Source of the DNA: Nissolia schottii | Taxonomy: Eukaryota; Streptophyta; Magnoliopsida; Fabales; Fabaceae | NCBI GenBank assembly: GCA_003254905.1 | Contig: QANU01095813.1 | Span: 41,160-105,159, forward strand | Direction: 5' to 3' | Length of the DNA: 64,000 nucleotides | Shown here: one piece after another, positions 23,827 through 35,616 of the stretch | How the letters are laid out: the number at the start of each line of letters is the position of its first letter | Position numbering within the stretch: position 1 is the stretch's first letter | Translations under genes and position numbers: made by a program | Notes under the pieces: model-generated | Databases searched by the model: none | Told to the model about the DNA's origin: nothing | What the model saw: the letters and a program-made list of their open reading frames with translations, nothing else

Positions 23827-26152
23827 ATGCCTCCGAAGCTGGCGAAATCGGGGTCCTTCCGCCACAGCTTCGCGGAGAAGAGGGAGAGGCTGCTTTCCAT
23901 GAACGGCGGCGGCGGCGGCTATTCCCAGATAGGGATCTCCGTGCCGGAATCCGACGTGGACGACGAGCAGCAGCCGCGGATTAGGTTCTGCTGCTGCTAC
24001 TGCGGCTGCCGGTGGTACCGGGGTTTGTCGGACGGGATGGTAAAGTGGTGGAAGAGCGTGCGACGCGTGGCGGCTAAGGCGTGGGAGATGGGTCGATCTG
24101 ACCCAAGGAACGTCATCTTCTCTGCGAAGCTGGGACTTGCTCTGACCCTCATTTCTCTCTTGATTTTCCTCAAAGAACCCTTCAAGGACGTGAGCCGCTA
24201 CTCCGTCTGGGCCATCATGACCGTCGTCGTCGTCTTCGAATTCAGCATAGGTATATGAGTTTCTGATTAGTCCTTATTCTTATGTGTTAGTTCAATTCCA
24301 ATCGGTGATTTTGGTCTTGTATCCTCTGTTACAAGCCCTAACTGTTTCGTCCAAACACGGTGCAGGGGCAACTTTTAGCAAGGGATTTAACAGAGGACTG
24401 GGGACCTTGTCAGCAGGAGGGCTTGCTCTGGGAATTGCACAGCTATCAGCATTGGCAGGGGAATGGGAAGAACTTGTCATTATTATTAGCATCTTCATTG
24501 TAGGTCTGGCTTTCTAATCACTTTAGTTTTCCCTTTTGTTCTTGTTCAAGATTCACTCTTTCTCTGCTTTTCTGACAAGTTGTGTGACTGTGATTGATAG
24601 GGTTTTGCGCAACCTATGCAAAACTATACCCTACTTTGAAGGCTTATGAATACGGGTTCCGTGTGTTCATGATCACCTACTGCTTCATTACTGTCTCTGG
24701 GTATCAAAAAGGGGAATTTGTTGACACGGCTGTGAATAGATTCTTGCTCATTGCACTTGGTGCTGCTGTATCTTTGGGTGTGAATGTCTGTATATATCCA
24801 ATCTGGGCTGGTGAGGATCTGCATCAGCTTGTGGCAAAGAATTTCTTGGGTGTTGCAACATCTTTGGAAGGTTGTTGTCTACAATATTAATTAGTAACAA
24901 GTTAATGCCTACCATTTAGTTTCACTGCCTTCAGAATCTTGTTTCCTTGGGGTGAATAACTCAGCTGAGCTTCTTTTTTCAGGTGTTGTCAATAACTACC
25001 TGAATTGCATTGAATTTAAGAGGGTGCCATCGAAAATTCTTACTTACCAGGCTGCAGATGACCCAGTTTACAGCGGCTATAGATCAGCTGTTGAGTCTAC
25101 CAGTAAAGAGGATGCACTGGTACTGTCTTCTTTCATTTTCTGTCTTATAATGTGTATCTCTTATATATCTGTCTTTACGAATGGTAAGCGCATACTATTG
25201 ATTGAAGATGGGATTTGCTGTCTGGGAACCACCTCATGGTCGTTACAAAATGCTGAAATATCCATGGAAGAATTATGTCAAAGTAAGTGGGTCACTAAGG
25301 CATTGTGCATTTATGGTCATGGCTATGCATGGATGCATACTTTCTGAAATACAGGTACCTCTAGTTTGGAAACATTTCTCTTTCATTTTAATTTCTGAGC
25401 TATTTTTACGAGTGTTTGCAGTACTAACTACTTAGCTTCCCTTTTTAATTCATTAGGCCCCGGCTGAGATGAGACATGTTTTCCGCAGTGAGCTTCAAAG
25501 GGTGGGTTCTGAAGGGGCCAAAGTGTTACGAGAACTCGGAAACAAAGTTAAAAAGATGGAGAAACTGGGTCAAGAAGACTTGCTGTATGAAGTACACGAG
25601 GCAGCAGAAGAATTGCAACAGAAGATTGACAAGAAATCTTACCTTCTTGTTAACTCAGAGAGCTGGGAAATTGGAAACCGGCCGAGGGAGGAGGGTAATC
25701 CCCAAGGCCTCTGTAACATGAATGAAGAAAGAAAGTTTCTGGAGTACAAGTCTCTTAGTGAAGCTGTACTTGATCTCAGCTCAATTAAAGTTCCAGAGAG
25801 TTGGGATGGAATCTTAACTCCAGGTAGTAACCCTGCCGTGCCGCTGCCTGCTGCTGTTGGCTCTGAAAACATGTTCAGGAAACAGGTATCTTGGCCTGCT
25901 CATGTCTACCACAAACCAGATGCAGTGGCGAAAGAGGAAGAATCAAGAACTTACGAGAGTGCTAAAGCATTATCTCTAACAACATTCACATCGCTTCTGA
26001 TTGAATTTGTGGCAAGGCTTCAGAACCTGGTGGATTCCTTTGAAGAATTAGGGGAGATAGCAAACTTTATGGACCCTCTTGAGCAACACGCACCAGTAAC
26101 CTCTGTTGGGTTTTGGACCAGATTGTTTAATTGCTTCAGATCCAAGGATTGA
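23827..26152 (+). CDS. ALMT9-like: aluminium-activated malate transporter, ALMT9-like, 603 aa
   Basis: Exons: 23827-24250, 24366-24503, 24601-24870, 24983-25119, 25208-25354, 25457-26152, all with GT-AG borders and matching phases, giving 603 residues (family about 450-600). ALMTs are anion channels for malate and other anions. The clade with ALMT4/9 sits in the vacuolar membrane and works in guard cells and in ion storage. The N-terminal 95 residues are cytosolic. Membrane helices follow ([85 protein letters not shown]). The long C-terminal domain carries the family's WEP motif at residues 329-331 and [21 protein letters not shown]. An upstream in-frame ATG at 23497 exists, but its 110 extra residues are unlike ALMTs, so I chose 23827. 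No defect seen. It lies tail-to-tail with the P450 gene, 285 bp away. Confidence 0.93.
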
Positions 26153-26437
26153 ACATGGACTCAACTCATGTCAAGAACTATCATGCAGGGCTCCTAACTG
26201 TGCATCTCCATGGCTGATTCTAAATTACCAAGGAAGGCTGCAAACTTCGCCCCTCCTTGGTTGAAAGATTTTAGGATGCCTAAAGTTAAGGGAATACTGG
26301 AATAGCATGCTTTGTACTGACTTGAAAAATAGATGAGAATTGCGAGAGCAATCTTAAAAAGTAGACTAATAACTCACCTTTGTATACAATATTTTGTGTT
26401 AATACACAATTTTGTTATGATAATTACAATACACAGA
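26153..26437. other. convergent 3' UTR region
   Basis: The space between the stop codons of the convergent ALMT and P450 genes. It should hold both 3' UTRs and polyadenylation sites, so the transcripts may overlap. No other feature seen. Confidence 0.6.
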
Positions 26438-28697
26438 TCAAGTTGATTCATTATGAGCTTCGCATAGAAGACGATAGGTTGGCGCAGCAAGTAAGGGCTT
26501 GGCTCTTGGAAGTGAGAGGCCAAACTTCTCGCTCATGTCCAAGTCATCTGGATTCATGTTCCTTGGTAGTTCCCAAGTAAAGCAATGAGCTAATTGAGCC
26601 ACACTAAGCTTAACTATCGTTAGGCCTAGGTGCATTCCGGGGCATCCTCTGCGTCCATGACCAAATGGTATAAATTGGAATTTGTAACCTCGAAAGTCTA
26701 AATTGTTATTGATAAATCTCTCTGGATAAAACTCTTCAGCATTATTAGACCATGCCTTAGGATCTCTTCCAATTGCCCACAAATTTAGTAGGATTGTTGA
26801 ATTTTTTCCTATGTGATAACCATTAATCATAGCATCCTCTGTTGACTTACGGGGCACTATTGCTCCAGCAGGATGTAATCTTAAGGTTTCCTTGATCACA
26901 ATATCCATGTATTTCAACTTTGCCAAATCAGTCTCTTCCACGAATTTATCCATTCCAACCACATTAGCTAGCTCATCTTGAAGGTTTTTCATCATTCTTG
27001 GATTCTTTAAGAGCTCCGAGAAAGCCCACAAAAAAACACTCGCAGAAGTTTCAAATGATCCTGCAATCATATCTAAGACTATTGCCTTAATGTTAGTTCG
27101 ATCGATGACATGGCTTTGTTCATAGCTGGGGTTGATGGGCTGGTGCATCAGTGAGAGTAGCGTGTCAATGAAATCCTTATGATCCTGGCCATGGTGTGCA
27201 TCTGATCCCTGCTCATGCTCCTTAATTATCTTCTCCAATACATGGTCAAGTGCTCTACTAATTTTCTTGAACTCTCGTGTTAATCCCTGGTAGTAAAAGT
27301 TAAAACAGCTTAATAAAACATATTATGATTGAAAACACTAAAATGTAATGCATCTAACTCCCTGTCAAGAAATTGCTAAGGTACAGGGGGGTTACCTCAT
27401 GTATACTACAAATTTTGCAACTACTTTCAAACAACAGAACAAACTAGAGATGGAACTAGATCGTTTTACTAGTCCAACAGATTAAGAAGTTTCAAGCTAA
27501 ACCTGTTTGTTTGAGTAGAAATTAGAAAATTAGCAAATGGGAAGCTAGAAAATGGGCTGACCGGTGAAAATTGAGTATCATGAAATGGAATGATTTTAAT
27601 GCTATAGTAGTTTTAACCTAGCTAGACAGTTTTTTTTCCCATACACTGAATCAAAAGTACATATACAATACAATGAAAGAAATGAGTATGTGGTTAAAAA
27701 AATGTCAAACTACTAGGAAAAATGTTATTTGAATGTTAAATCGACACAGAGATTCATAGATAAAGAATTCATATGTATGAACGGAAAAAAAATATTCGTG
27801 CATATAAATTTTTCGCTCATTTATAAATGAATCTTCACTACCAATTTGACATCCAAATATTTCCTAACTGTTTAATTAATTTATTGATGTTACAATAAAA
27901 GAAATTTAGCCACAATTTTTTCATGAGATGGAATGACACCCGACAAAGTAAATTAACCACTTTTTTTTTTTTTAAGTAGGCCACGTAGCGTTATCGTCTA
28001 TATATACCTGAAGATCGAAAACTCCAAGGCAAGGCACATAATCTGCTATATTAAAAGCTCCACTGAGTCTCATCCCTTCTTGAAGCAGCCACTTCAAATC
28101 AAACTCATCATCCCTGCTACAACCCAAAACCATCTTATACACAATATCCTCCATGAGATTATGCGCCACCTCGCTAAGGTCCGCCACCTCGCCCTTCGCC
28201 GCCGCTCTCCGGAGCGATCCCACCGCCGCCTTCATCTCCCTCTTCCTCAGAGGCTCGAACGACGAGACCTTTGACGCGGCCAGGAGATGCAACCTGCACA
28301 CTCTCCTCACGCCGCGCCAGTACGGGCCGTACTCCGAGAACGCCAAACCCTTGGATCCGTATGAAAAGTGATCGGAGGCTTGGGTTTTGGGGCGGCTGGA
28401 GAAAACGGCGTCGTTTTGCTTGAGGAAGTGCTCTGCGGCTTCGGGGGATGAGACCACGACGACTGGGACGCGCCCTAGCCGCAGAGACATGATAGGGCCG
28501 TACCTTCGGGCCATGGCTTGGAGGCTTCGGTGTGGGAGGTTCCCCAGCATGGGGAGGTTACCGACGACCGGGAAAGCCGGTGGCCCCGGTGGGTGTTGTC
28601 CACGTGGACCACGGTCATGTTTGGTTAGGAATAATAAGGAGGCGGAGAGAATGAAGATGAGGGTGAAAAGGAGGAATAGGGGGATTGCAGGGAACAT
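26438..28697 (-). CDS. cytochrome P450, CYP71 clan (CYP736A/CYP71AU-like), copy 1, 512 aa
   Basis: Two exons on the minus strand: 28697-28008 and 27286-26438, joined in phase 0 after ...FDLQ, giving 512 residues, the usual length. It encodes a membrane-anchored haem monooxygenase of the endoplasmic reticulum. The N-terminus has a hydrophobic anchor (residues 5-24) and the PPGPP hinge (36-40). Exon 2 has the oxygen-binding helix (AGSFET, 305-310), the ExxR motif (ETLR, 363-366), PERF (418-421) and the haem loop FGHGRRGCPG with ligand Cys445. An ATG 23 codons upstream is in frame, but the later one starts directly at the anchor. The intron site and the GLTR motif after it fit CYP736A-type enzymes, often annotated as 71AU-like. 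The substrate is unknown. All key residues are present, so it looks functional. Confidence 0.92.
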
Positions 28698-29323
28698 GGT
28701 TGGGTGAGTGAAGATGTCAAGATGATGAGTTTGTAGGCTTGTAGATTCATGGCTCTGCGTTGACAAAATGAAACAAGTTGGACATAAAAAAGGTGGCTTG
28801 CGTGGAACCTGACCACCTCAACTTTTTCAATGAAAATTTTTTGTCTAGAAAAGAAATGTTCTTTACCTATCCATTTTGTGCACAATACAAAATGAGAAAA
28901 GTTAAATCTACTGGATTTTTTAATACTTTTGCAGTAGATGGCCTATCCGGAAGGTGGACATTCTAGATGTACTAAAAAATTATCATTCTTTTTCACAGTT
29001 TATTTATATCTTACGTTTAGTTTATTTAATGGTGAATAAAATAATGATGAATAGCAATGTTGTTAGATCAAAATTAATACAAATAATTTTAATATTTTTT
29101 AATTTAATTAAATGACAAGTAATATTTAACAAGTGTTAGAGAGAAAAAAAATGTTAAAATAAAAGTCATTCCTTAATTGTGACTACACTTCTACAAAGTT
29201 TCATGTTGATAACTGACGACTTATTGAAGCAAATAGTAAATTTTAACTTACACAGTTTGTAAGTTTTATTTGTGTTTAACCATTTTTCGTACATTATTTT
29301 GTCATCCTTGGACCTATTAATGC
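28698..29323. promoter_or_regulatory. region between the two P450 genes
   Basis: Promoter and leader of P450 copy 1, read on the minus strand, and the 3' flank of copy 2. I find no clear TATA box. Bases about 29197-29277 are a copy of a dispersed repeat also found in SCD1 intron 5. Confidence 0.5.
29197..29277 (+). repeat. dispersed ~80-bp repeat, copy A
   Basis: This stretch and 45673-45753 are closely similar, including the identical block GAAGCAAATAGTAAATTTTA. Neither copy is coding. They appear to be pieces of one unidentified repeat family, one downstream of a P450 gene and one inside an SCD1 intron. Confidence 0.65.
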
Positions 29324-31863
29324 TTATATAGCATCATCACTAGCCAAACGATAAGTTGGAATGGCTTGCAATTGCTGAGCTCTTGGCATTGAAAGGCCAA
29401 ATTTCTCTTGCATATTCAAGTCTGCAGGACTAACATTACACGGAAGTTCCCAATTAAAACAATGTACCAATTGAGCTAAAACAAGTTTAGCAGTAGTCAA
29501 ACCTAGATGAATCCCGGGGCAACCTCTACGCCCGGATCCAAATGGTATAAATTCAAAGTCTTGTCCTCGAAAGTTTATTTTCTTGTTGATAAATCTCTCC
29601 GGATAAAATGCTTCAGCATTATCCGACCACACATTAGGATCCCGTCCAATTGTCCAAGCATTTACTATGGTTCGTGATTTCTTCTCTATATAATAGCCAT
29701 TGATTGTAATGTCCTCCCTTGATTCCCGTGGTAGTAGTAAAGGTCCAACCGGATATAGTCTCAATGTCTCATTCACAACCATATCCAAATAACTCAATTT
29801 CTCATTCTCCAAATCTCTCTCTTGTACCATTCTCCCTCTTCCTACCTCATTCTCTAACACATCTTGCAGGATTTTCATCACTCTTGGATGCCTCAAAAGT
29901 TCTGATAAAGCCCACCCGACCACGATAGCAGACGTATCAATTGACCCCGTTATCATATCAAACACAGTAGCCTTGATGTTAGCTCGATCAATGACATGGC
30001 TTTGTTCACTATGGGGATCCAAGGGTTGGTGCATCATTGACAACAATATGTCTATAAAGTCTTCATGACGCCCTTTGTCTACATTAGCAGCTTGTTGATG
30101 TTCTTTAATTATCTTTTCTAGCATCTCATCAGATGCTTTACTAATTTTCTTGGAGTCTCGTGCAATTCCCTAATAAAAGAGTAAATAACTATAGTTAGTC
30201 TTATGATTGATGGTGTTCGACATGGTCTAAACGCTCTTTGCTTTTTTTGGGGATCAAATCTTTCTCTAATTATTGGGAAAAAAGAATAATAATCATATGA
30301 TCAATGGTTTAATTATATCTTAAAAGTTAGTTCACCACAAGAGAAGTGTCAGGCTATTATAAAAGTTATTTTGGTTGTATTCATAAGTAATGTGAAAATT
30401 ACCAACACAAGCTGGTAAGCAAACTAGTTCTCTTTTTAAATTTTATGTTAGAATGAACAACCACAATGCCGTAGAATCTAGATAGTAGATACAGTATAAG
30501 GAAAAAAATAACATGAGAATCTATTCATTTCTCTCACATTTACAATTGCATATCTAAAGTGTGAAATTTGCAAGATTGAACATCTGCAACGGCAAATGAA
30601 CCAATATCGACCAAAATTATATTAAAATTGCAAATTTTTATTTTAGAAATTAATATAACAGCTTAATCCACAAAAATAGTTATACCACGTGAGGGGATAA
30701 TGACCCAAGCTTATCAACACGGTTTATATCTTGATTTGGATTCTCTTAAAATAATAAAGCAAGAAGATTTGCGCCCTTTAGGTTATTTAGTAAAACGCAC
30801 GTATACGATGGATAATCAAAAATACTATTTAGATATAAAAAGTAGTAACTTAACAGTGAACTGAATAAAAAAATATAATAAAATAAAGAAACAAATATTA
30901 TAAAAGAAATAAACAAATATTACCAAACATAAAAAATGAATAATATTAAATATATGCTACACAATCACACAAAAATATTTAGTGATAATATTTATTTTTT
31001 TATTTTGTAATAATATTAAATTCACACATGTTTGAGACACATAAAAAATGTTTAATGATAATATTTATTTCTCTATTTTAAAACGTTTATTTATTTGTTT
31101 GAATGGTTATTGAGTGAATATTTTTTACATGTATAAATCACGTGACTGATGTATAAAATTTAATGATATATACCTGAAGATCGAATGCGGCTAACCAGGG
31201 CACAAAGTCTGCTAGATTAAAAGCACCGAGCAGTCTTAATTTATCTTGATCTAGCCTCTTGAAGTCAGATTGGTCATCCTTATTGCTGCCCAATACCATC
31301 TTATACACTATGTCCTCTATGAGGTTCTCCACAATCTCGCTAATGTTCACAACCTGACCCATAGATGCGGCTTTCTGCAGTGACCTCACCACCAAATCCA
31401 ACTCCTGCTTCCTCAAAGGAGCAAAGAGCCCAACTCTTGACGCGCTAAGAAGATGCAAAGTGCACGTTTTTTTCATGGTGCGCCAGTATGGGCCGTACTC
31501 AGAAAACACCATGCCCTTGGACCCGTAGATGATATCAGTTGCTTGAATCTTGGGCCGGCTCGCAAAAACGACGTCGTGGGCCTTGAGGAATAGCTCGGCA
31601 GTTTCGGAGGAGGAGACCACAATGGCTGGGACTTGTCCTAGTTGCAAGGATATGATTGGGCCATACTTTTGGGCTAAGGATTGAAGGGTGCGGTGTGGAA
31701 GGGCACCCAACATGTGGAGGTGGCCAATAACTGGCAACGCAAGTGGACCTGGTGGCCTTTTTCGATTAGCTTTCCTCTCTTTTTGATGCCAGATGAAACT
31801 GTAAAGAAGGTATAGGAATGTAAGAAGAAGGAAAGAGTGCAATGCTGTTGCTGCAGAAGACAT
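29324..31863 (-). CDS. cytochrome P450, CYP71 clan (CYP736A/CYP71AU-like), copy 2, 511 aa
   Basis: Two minus-strand exons, 31863-31174 and 30169-29324, give 511 residues. Exon 1 has exactly the same length (690 nt) and intron phase as in copy 1, so the pair arose by tandem duplication. Features: membrane anchor (residues about 8-25), PPGP hinge (37-40), TGSIDTS in helix I (304-310), ETLR (364-367), PERF (420-423) and the haem loop FGSGRRGCPG with Cys447. An upstream in-frame ATG would add 52 residues that run through the TATA region, so I start at 31863, where the anchor begins. The copies differ widely in sequence (for example FGHGRRG versus FGSGRRG, AGSFET versus TGSIDT), so the duplication is not recent and the substrates may differ. 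The roughly 1-kb intron holds a repeat also found upstream of the gene. Confidence 0.92.
30914..30952 (+). repeat. paralogous empty site of the SINE insertion
   Basis: In the intron of P450 copy 2, AATATTACCAAACAT...AAATGAATAATATTAAA matches the DNA on both sides of the SINE dimer at 32.5-32.9 kb, but without the SINE. It shows the pre-insertion state of that repeat and supports the SINE borders. Confidence 0.65.
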
Positions 31864-31910
31864 AGTGTGTGTACTGTAGCGTGATGGTTGTTCTCTTGAT
31901 AGCAGTTGCC

Positions 31911-31920
31911 ATATATAATA
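31911..31920 (-). promoter_or_regulatory. TATA box of P450 copy 2
   Basis: TATTATATAT on the minus strand, about 48 bp before the ATG at 31863, gives a short leader. Confidence 0.55.
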
Positions 31921-31969
31921 GTTTGATGGAGGAGCTTGGACCAAACATTGGTGGTGTGGTGTGTTCGTA

Positions 31970-32075
31970 CAGGTGTAGTGATATTTCTGGAGGCATAGAC
32001 GTAGGCATGTGATAGGCACGTGTGTACGTATGTGGAGGCATAGGCATGTGATATTTCTGTCGGGTGCGATGCGTT
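31970..32075. repeat. short direct repeats with G-box in the P450 copy 2 promoter
   Basis: TGATATTTCTG, GGAGGCATAG and GGCATGTGATA each occur twice within about 100 bp, at 110-200 bp upstream of the start codon. CACGTG lies between the repeats near 32019. The repeats look like a local duplication of a cis-regulatory block. Confidence 0.5.
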
Positions 32076-32518
32076 GGTGTGGACTGGTGGGTGTTTTTGT
32101 CCCAGTTTGGAGGGGTCAACATATACTGAGTGTGCATGTGCTTGTTGCTTTCCTTCGGCATTTGTGTTGCCTTCTTCTGTTAAAGTGTTGGGGAATGTTA
32201 TCCATTTGCACACCACAAAAAAGGGAAAATTGTATTTGTACTCATGACACATGAGATTTTGTGTTGAATTGTACTCTATTTGTAATTGAATGAGATTTTA
32301 TAAGGTGAAAATATTAGAATCTTATCTAACAGTGATTAGAGTATGAGTTAGCACTTTATAATTTCAAATAATATATTTTCTCACAAAAGTATTATGTAAT
32401 TGTGACATCAAAAATGTTTTTTATATAACTTAAAAACATCTAACGACACCTAATAAAACACTAAAATAAACATTACAAATAAGAGAAACGAATATTACCA
32501 AACACAAAAATGAATAAT

Positions 32519-32693
32519 TTTTTTTTTAGGTTGCCTGCCCGGTATCCAAGGTGCCCGGGTTGACCCGGGTCGCGCACCTGGCTATGGCGGGTGAGTCTCC
32601 CAGCGGGGATAACTGCGTTCACAAGGTCTCGAACTCGGGACCATGCTTAAGCGATACCAAGCTGCTTACCACTTGGATCAACCCACGTTGGTA
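32519..32693 (-). mobile_element. tRNA-derived SINE, copy 1 (nested in copy 2 tail)
   Basis: On the minus strand it starts with a pol III A box (TGGATCCAAGTGG type), then a B box (GAGTTCGAGACC), then a body, and ends in poly(A), seen here as a T run at about 32519-32528. It is very similar to the SINE at 43.04 kb. It sits directly against copy 2, and the shared T run suggests insertion into the A-tail of copy 2, or a dimeric SINE. Confidence 0.8.
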
Positions 32694-32876
32694 ATTTTTT
32701 TTTGTGCCCGCCCAGTTTCAAGGCTTCGAATTGACTAATCTGGGTCGACTCGAGTCGCACACTTGACTGTGATGGGTGAGTCTCCCTACAGGGACAACTG
32801 CGTCCATAAGGTCTCGGACCTGAGACCTGCTTAAGCGAAATCAAGCCGCTTACCACTCAGACCAACCCTTGTTGGT
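32694..32876 (-). mobile_element. tRNA-derived SINE, copy 2 (diverged)
   Basis: Same family and orientation as copy 1 but more diverged (A box region near 32855-32867, B box region near 32808-32820). The pair is flanked by one target duplication, AAATGAATAAT, at 32508-32518 and 32877-32887. The empty site in the P450 intron confirms it. Confidence 0.8.
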
Positions 32877-32887
32877 AAATGAATAAT

Positions 32888-33604
32888 ATTAAAAATACGT
32901 TTCGGTACAAGTAAAAAATTTTGGTGCCAATATTTTTTAGTTATATAAATACTATAATTGATATAATATTACGTAAAGATGACACAATATAAAGAGAAAT
33001 GTCATTCGTAACTCGTTTGAGTGAAAACCCAACATCTCACTTTTACAAAAGTAAGGGGGTCATTGGAATCAAATAAGATGAGAAATGGTTTGGTTTACTA
33101 ATCAATTCTCATGTCAGGTATATTAAGAAAATAAAATTGATTTGATTTCTAAAATTTATAGGAATTCAATTTGCTTACACTACAAATCCGATCATTTTTG
33201 CAATCATTTGTTTGGAATTGATTTAATTTTAATGTAAAAGATTATTTTGTCCTTATTCAACTAATTAAATTTGCAAACTCTATCATCTTCATCAAATCAA
33301 ACTTATTAAATCTTATTATTATAAAATACTATTTTATTCTTATTTTTTCCAAAAGATTTTTTTCCAAAAAAATATTTATTTCTAAAAATATTTATTTATA
33401 AAAAAATTAAAAAAATCTAATTTTTAATAAAAAAAAACTTTTTTCCAATTTTTTTTTGGAAAAAATCAGTTTTTCTCAAAAAAAATTTGAAAAAATTATT
33501 AACTTTTTTTTTCAATTCCTATTTTAATAAGGATAAAAATGTATTTGAACAACAATTTTAACAACATACATGAATAACGTACATAAAGACAACAAGATGT
33601 GAGT
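32888..33604. other. AT-rich intergenic DNA
   Basis: Long runs of A and T (about 33340-33520) with repeated TTTTTCCAAAAAA blocks, which read like an old AT-rich MITE. No gene seen. Confidence 0.5.
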
Positions 33605-35616
33605 TGTTAAGGACCAGACCTAGGACTCATCCTGGTCCATAGATCATGGGGCGCGAATTTTCTCCCAGGTTAAGGTTCCACGCTCCAATCACACGGATAA
33701 ATCCTCGGTTAGTGTGATGGCCCAAAAAAAAAAAACAAGGGGCACATCTTGCGTGAGATATAAGGAAAATGACTGAGGCGTTCCTGCGCGCCGCTATTGC
33801 CCCTAGTTCCGCATTTTTGGACTAGGAGAGGCCCCGGCCTAGCCCAACCCTTTAGCCACCCTTCTCCTATAAATAGAGCTCTTATCCCCCATTTCACCTC
33901 GCTCAGAGTTTGAAGCTCTTCTTCCCTATTAAAATGAGTTTCTGTTCAATTTTTTTCTCCCTGTTAGGTAGGTAGCCATTTCTTCTTTTAGGATGGCCCA
34001 GGGTAGAGGGCCCTGGCGCCGCCGCTGTGTTGGTGGTGGCCTGCGGTGGTCCACAAGACGCCGTGACGATGTCGGAACGCTATAGCAATGCTAGAATCTC
34101 TACCGCGAGGCCTATCAGTTAAAAGTTTTCTTTATGGGTTTTTGATGGTGGTTTTGGTTGGCTTTCCAAGTGCCAATGCCACGGGAGCCCCCAATGTCAG
34201 CGTTCCTCCATTCCGCGACATTCCAGGTGAGTAGCGGTCCTGGTGTGTTGATGGTCCCACTTCGATGATCCATCAATAGAGTCAGTTATGTCATAACATG
34301 CTAGTAGTTAATTAGTTATTCATATAGATGTTTAGTAGATGCCATGCTTAGGTCATATGTTATATATGCCATGTGTTTATACTTATGTTATTTATGCTAT
34401 GTCATGCTATGTTAGGACAGAGACCTAAACCCTTAAACACTATATCCCTTAGACTAGCTAGATTAGGATTATGTAATAAGACTTTAAATAAAGACTCCGG
34501 TTAAGGCATGGAGATGAACAAGGGGCTGGTTCTGGCTAAGGCAAGACTTGGTACTTAAGATATCCGTTGTGACGCACTTCTCTTATTGGGAATCCTGTCT
34601 CAAGTGTGGGACCTTAACCTTAAATCTGGACTAATAAACAAGACTAGCTAAGTAAGACATACTTGTCATAATCAGTAGCCTTAAGCCTTAACAACATGGG
34701 CAATCAAAGACAACTCCCTAAAAGACTTTACAAATAGTAGGTCACAAGATAGATGACTTAGAGCAGTGTGAGGTCAATGGCCTCCTAACCCAGACTCAGT
34801 AGTAGATAGCTATGAGCGTCAGGCTCCTCAGATTATGACATGCGTGCCCTTCCAGATTTAGCAGATTAGGTGAGCACTAGGCTCCTCAAACCTAGGGTTT
34901 GCGTACCCTCACAGATATCCTGGTTGCATGCGTACCGGAGCCACTCGGATTTATCCTGGTGAAGTGGGGTTGAGCTGCGGCTCCCTCGAATTGTGCTCCT
35001 CCGCCAGGGACGTGGACATACGTATAATTTTACTTTCCAATTATTAGCGCAATTTATCCAGTTACTCAGTACATTCAATTTTATTAGTTATTTCAGTTAT
35101 TCATTTCCATTTGACATCAATTATATATATGCTTTAATTGCTTACTTGTTCCTTCATCACACATGTATGTATTTATATGTCATTATATGTTGTAAGTGCT
35201 ATTTGAGTGGTACCAAGGTACCCACCACTAAGTTGACAACTCACCCCTCTGTCAAAACATTTTTAGATTTGGCTGAGGATAATGAGACCAATCCCCTCGT
35301 CCAGTGAGCGAGGATTCCAGATATCAGTGGTAAGCTCCACTTCGCAGTGGGGACTACCAAGTAGTTCAGTCATGCTCCAGACACCTAGGGCAGGGTCCAT
35401 AGTAGTTTTATGAATTTCATTTCAGACAATATTATTTTATAAACTCATTTGTATTTTAGTCCAGTTCTATGTAAACAGTTATTTAGTTCTTTATTAATAA
35501 ATCAGTTAGTATTTATTTACCTTTTTTTGCATTTAATACATGTTTAGTATGCCACGTCAGTTCTTTCGTAGGGTAGTAGCCCTACGTGCGGTCACGTCCT
35601 AAGTTGGGGTGTGACA
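33605..35616 (+). mobile_element. Ty3/gypsy-type LTR (probably solo), ~2 kb
   Basis: A GC-richer block beginning TGTTAAGGACC and ending GGGGTGTGACA, consistent with TG...CA ends. A TATA box (TATAAATA, 33868-33875) is followed by a leader-like stretch. There is no coding domain. The length and the TGTGACA-type end are like those of Tekay/Del-type LTRs. A 5-base target duplication could not be shown, so the limits may be off by some bases. Confidence 0.5.

Noticed and set aside
25120..25207. ALMT frame running on through intron 4
   Set aside because: The open frame continues past the donor at 25120, but the family sequence resumes exactly at 25208, after an AG acceptor and in phase.
28698..28766. 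Longer N-terminus of P450 copy 1 (23 residues)
   Set aside because: It would put polar residues before the membrane anchor. P450s of this clan start directly at the anchor.
31674..32254. Long minus- and plus-strand frames upstream of P450 copy 2
   Set aside because: They cover the promoter and exon 1 in other frames. His/Thr/Pro-rich low-complexity products, no family match.
32521..32880. tRNA gene suggested by A and B box motifs
   Set aside because: The sequence cannot form a cloverleaf with a proper anticodon arm, continues into a SINE body and ends in poly(A) with target duplications.
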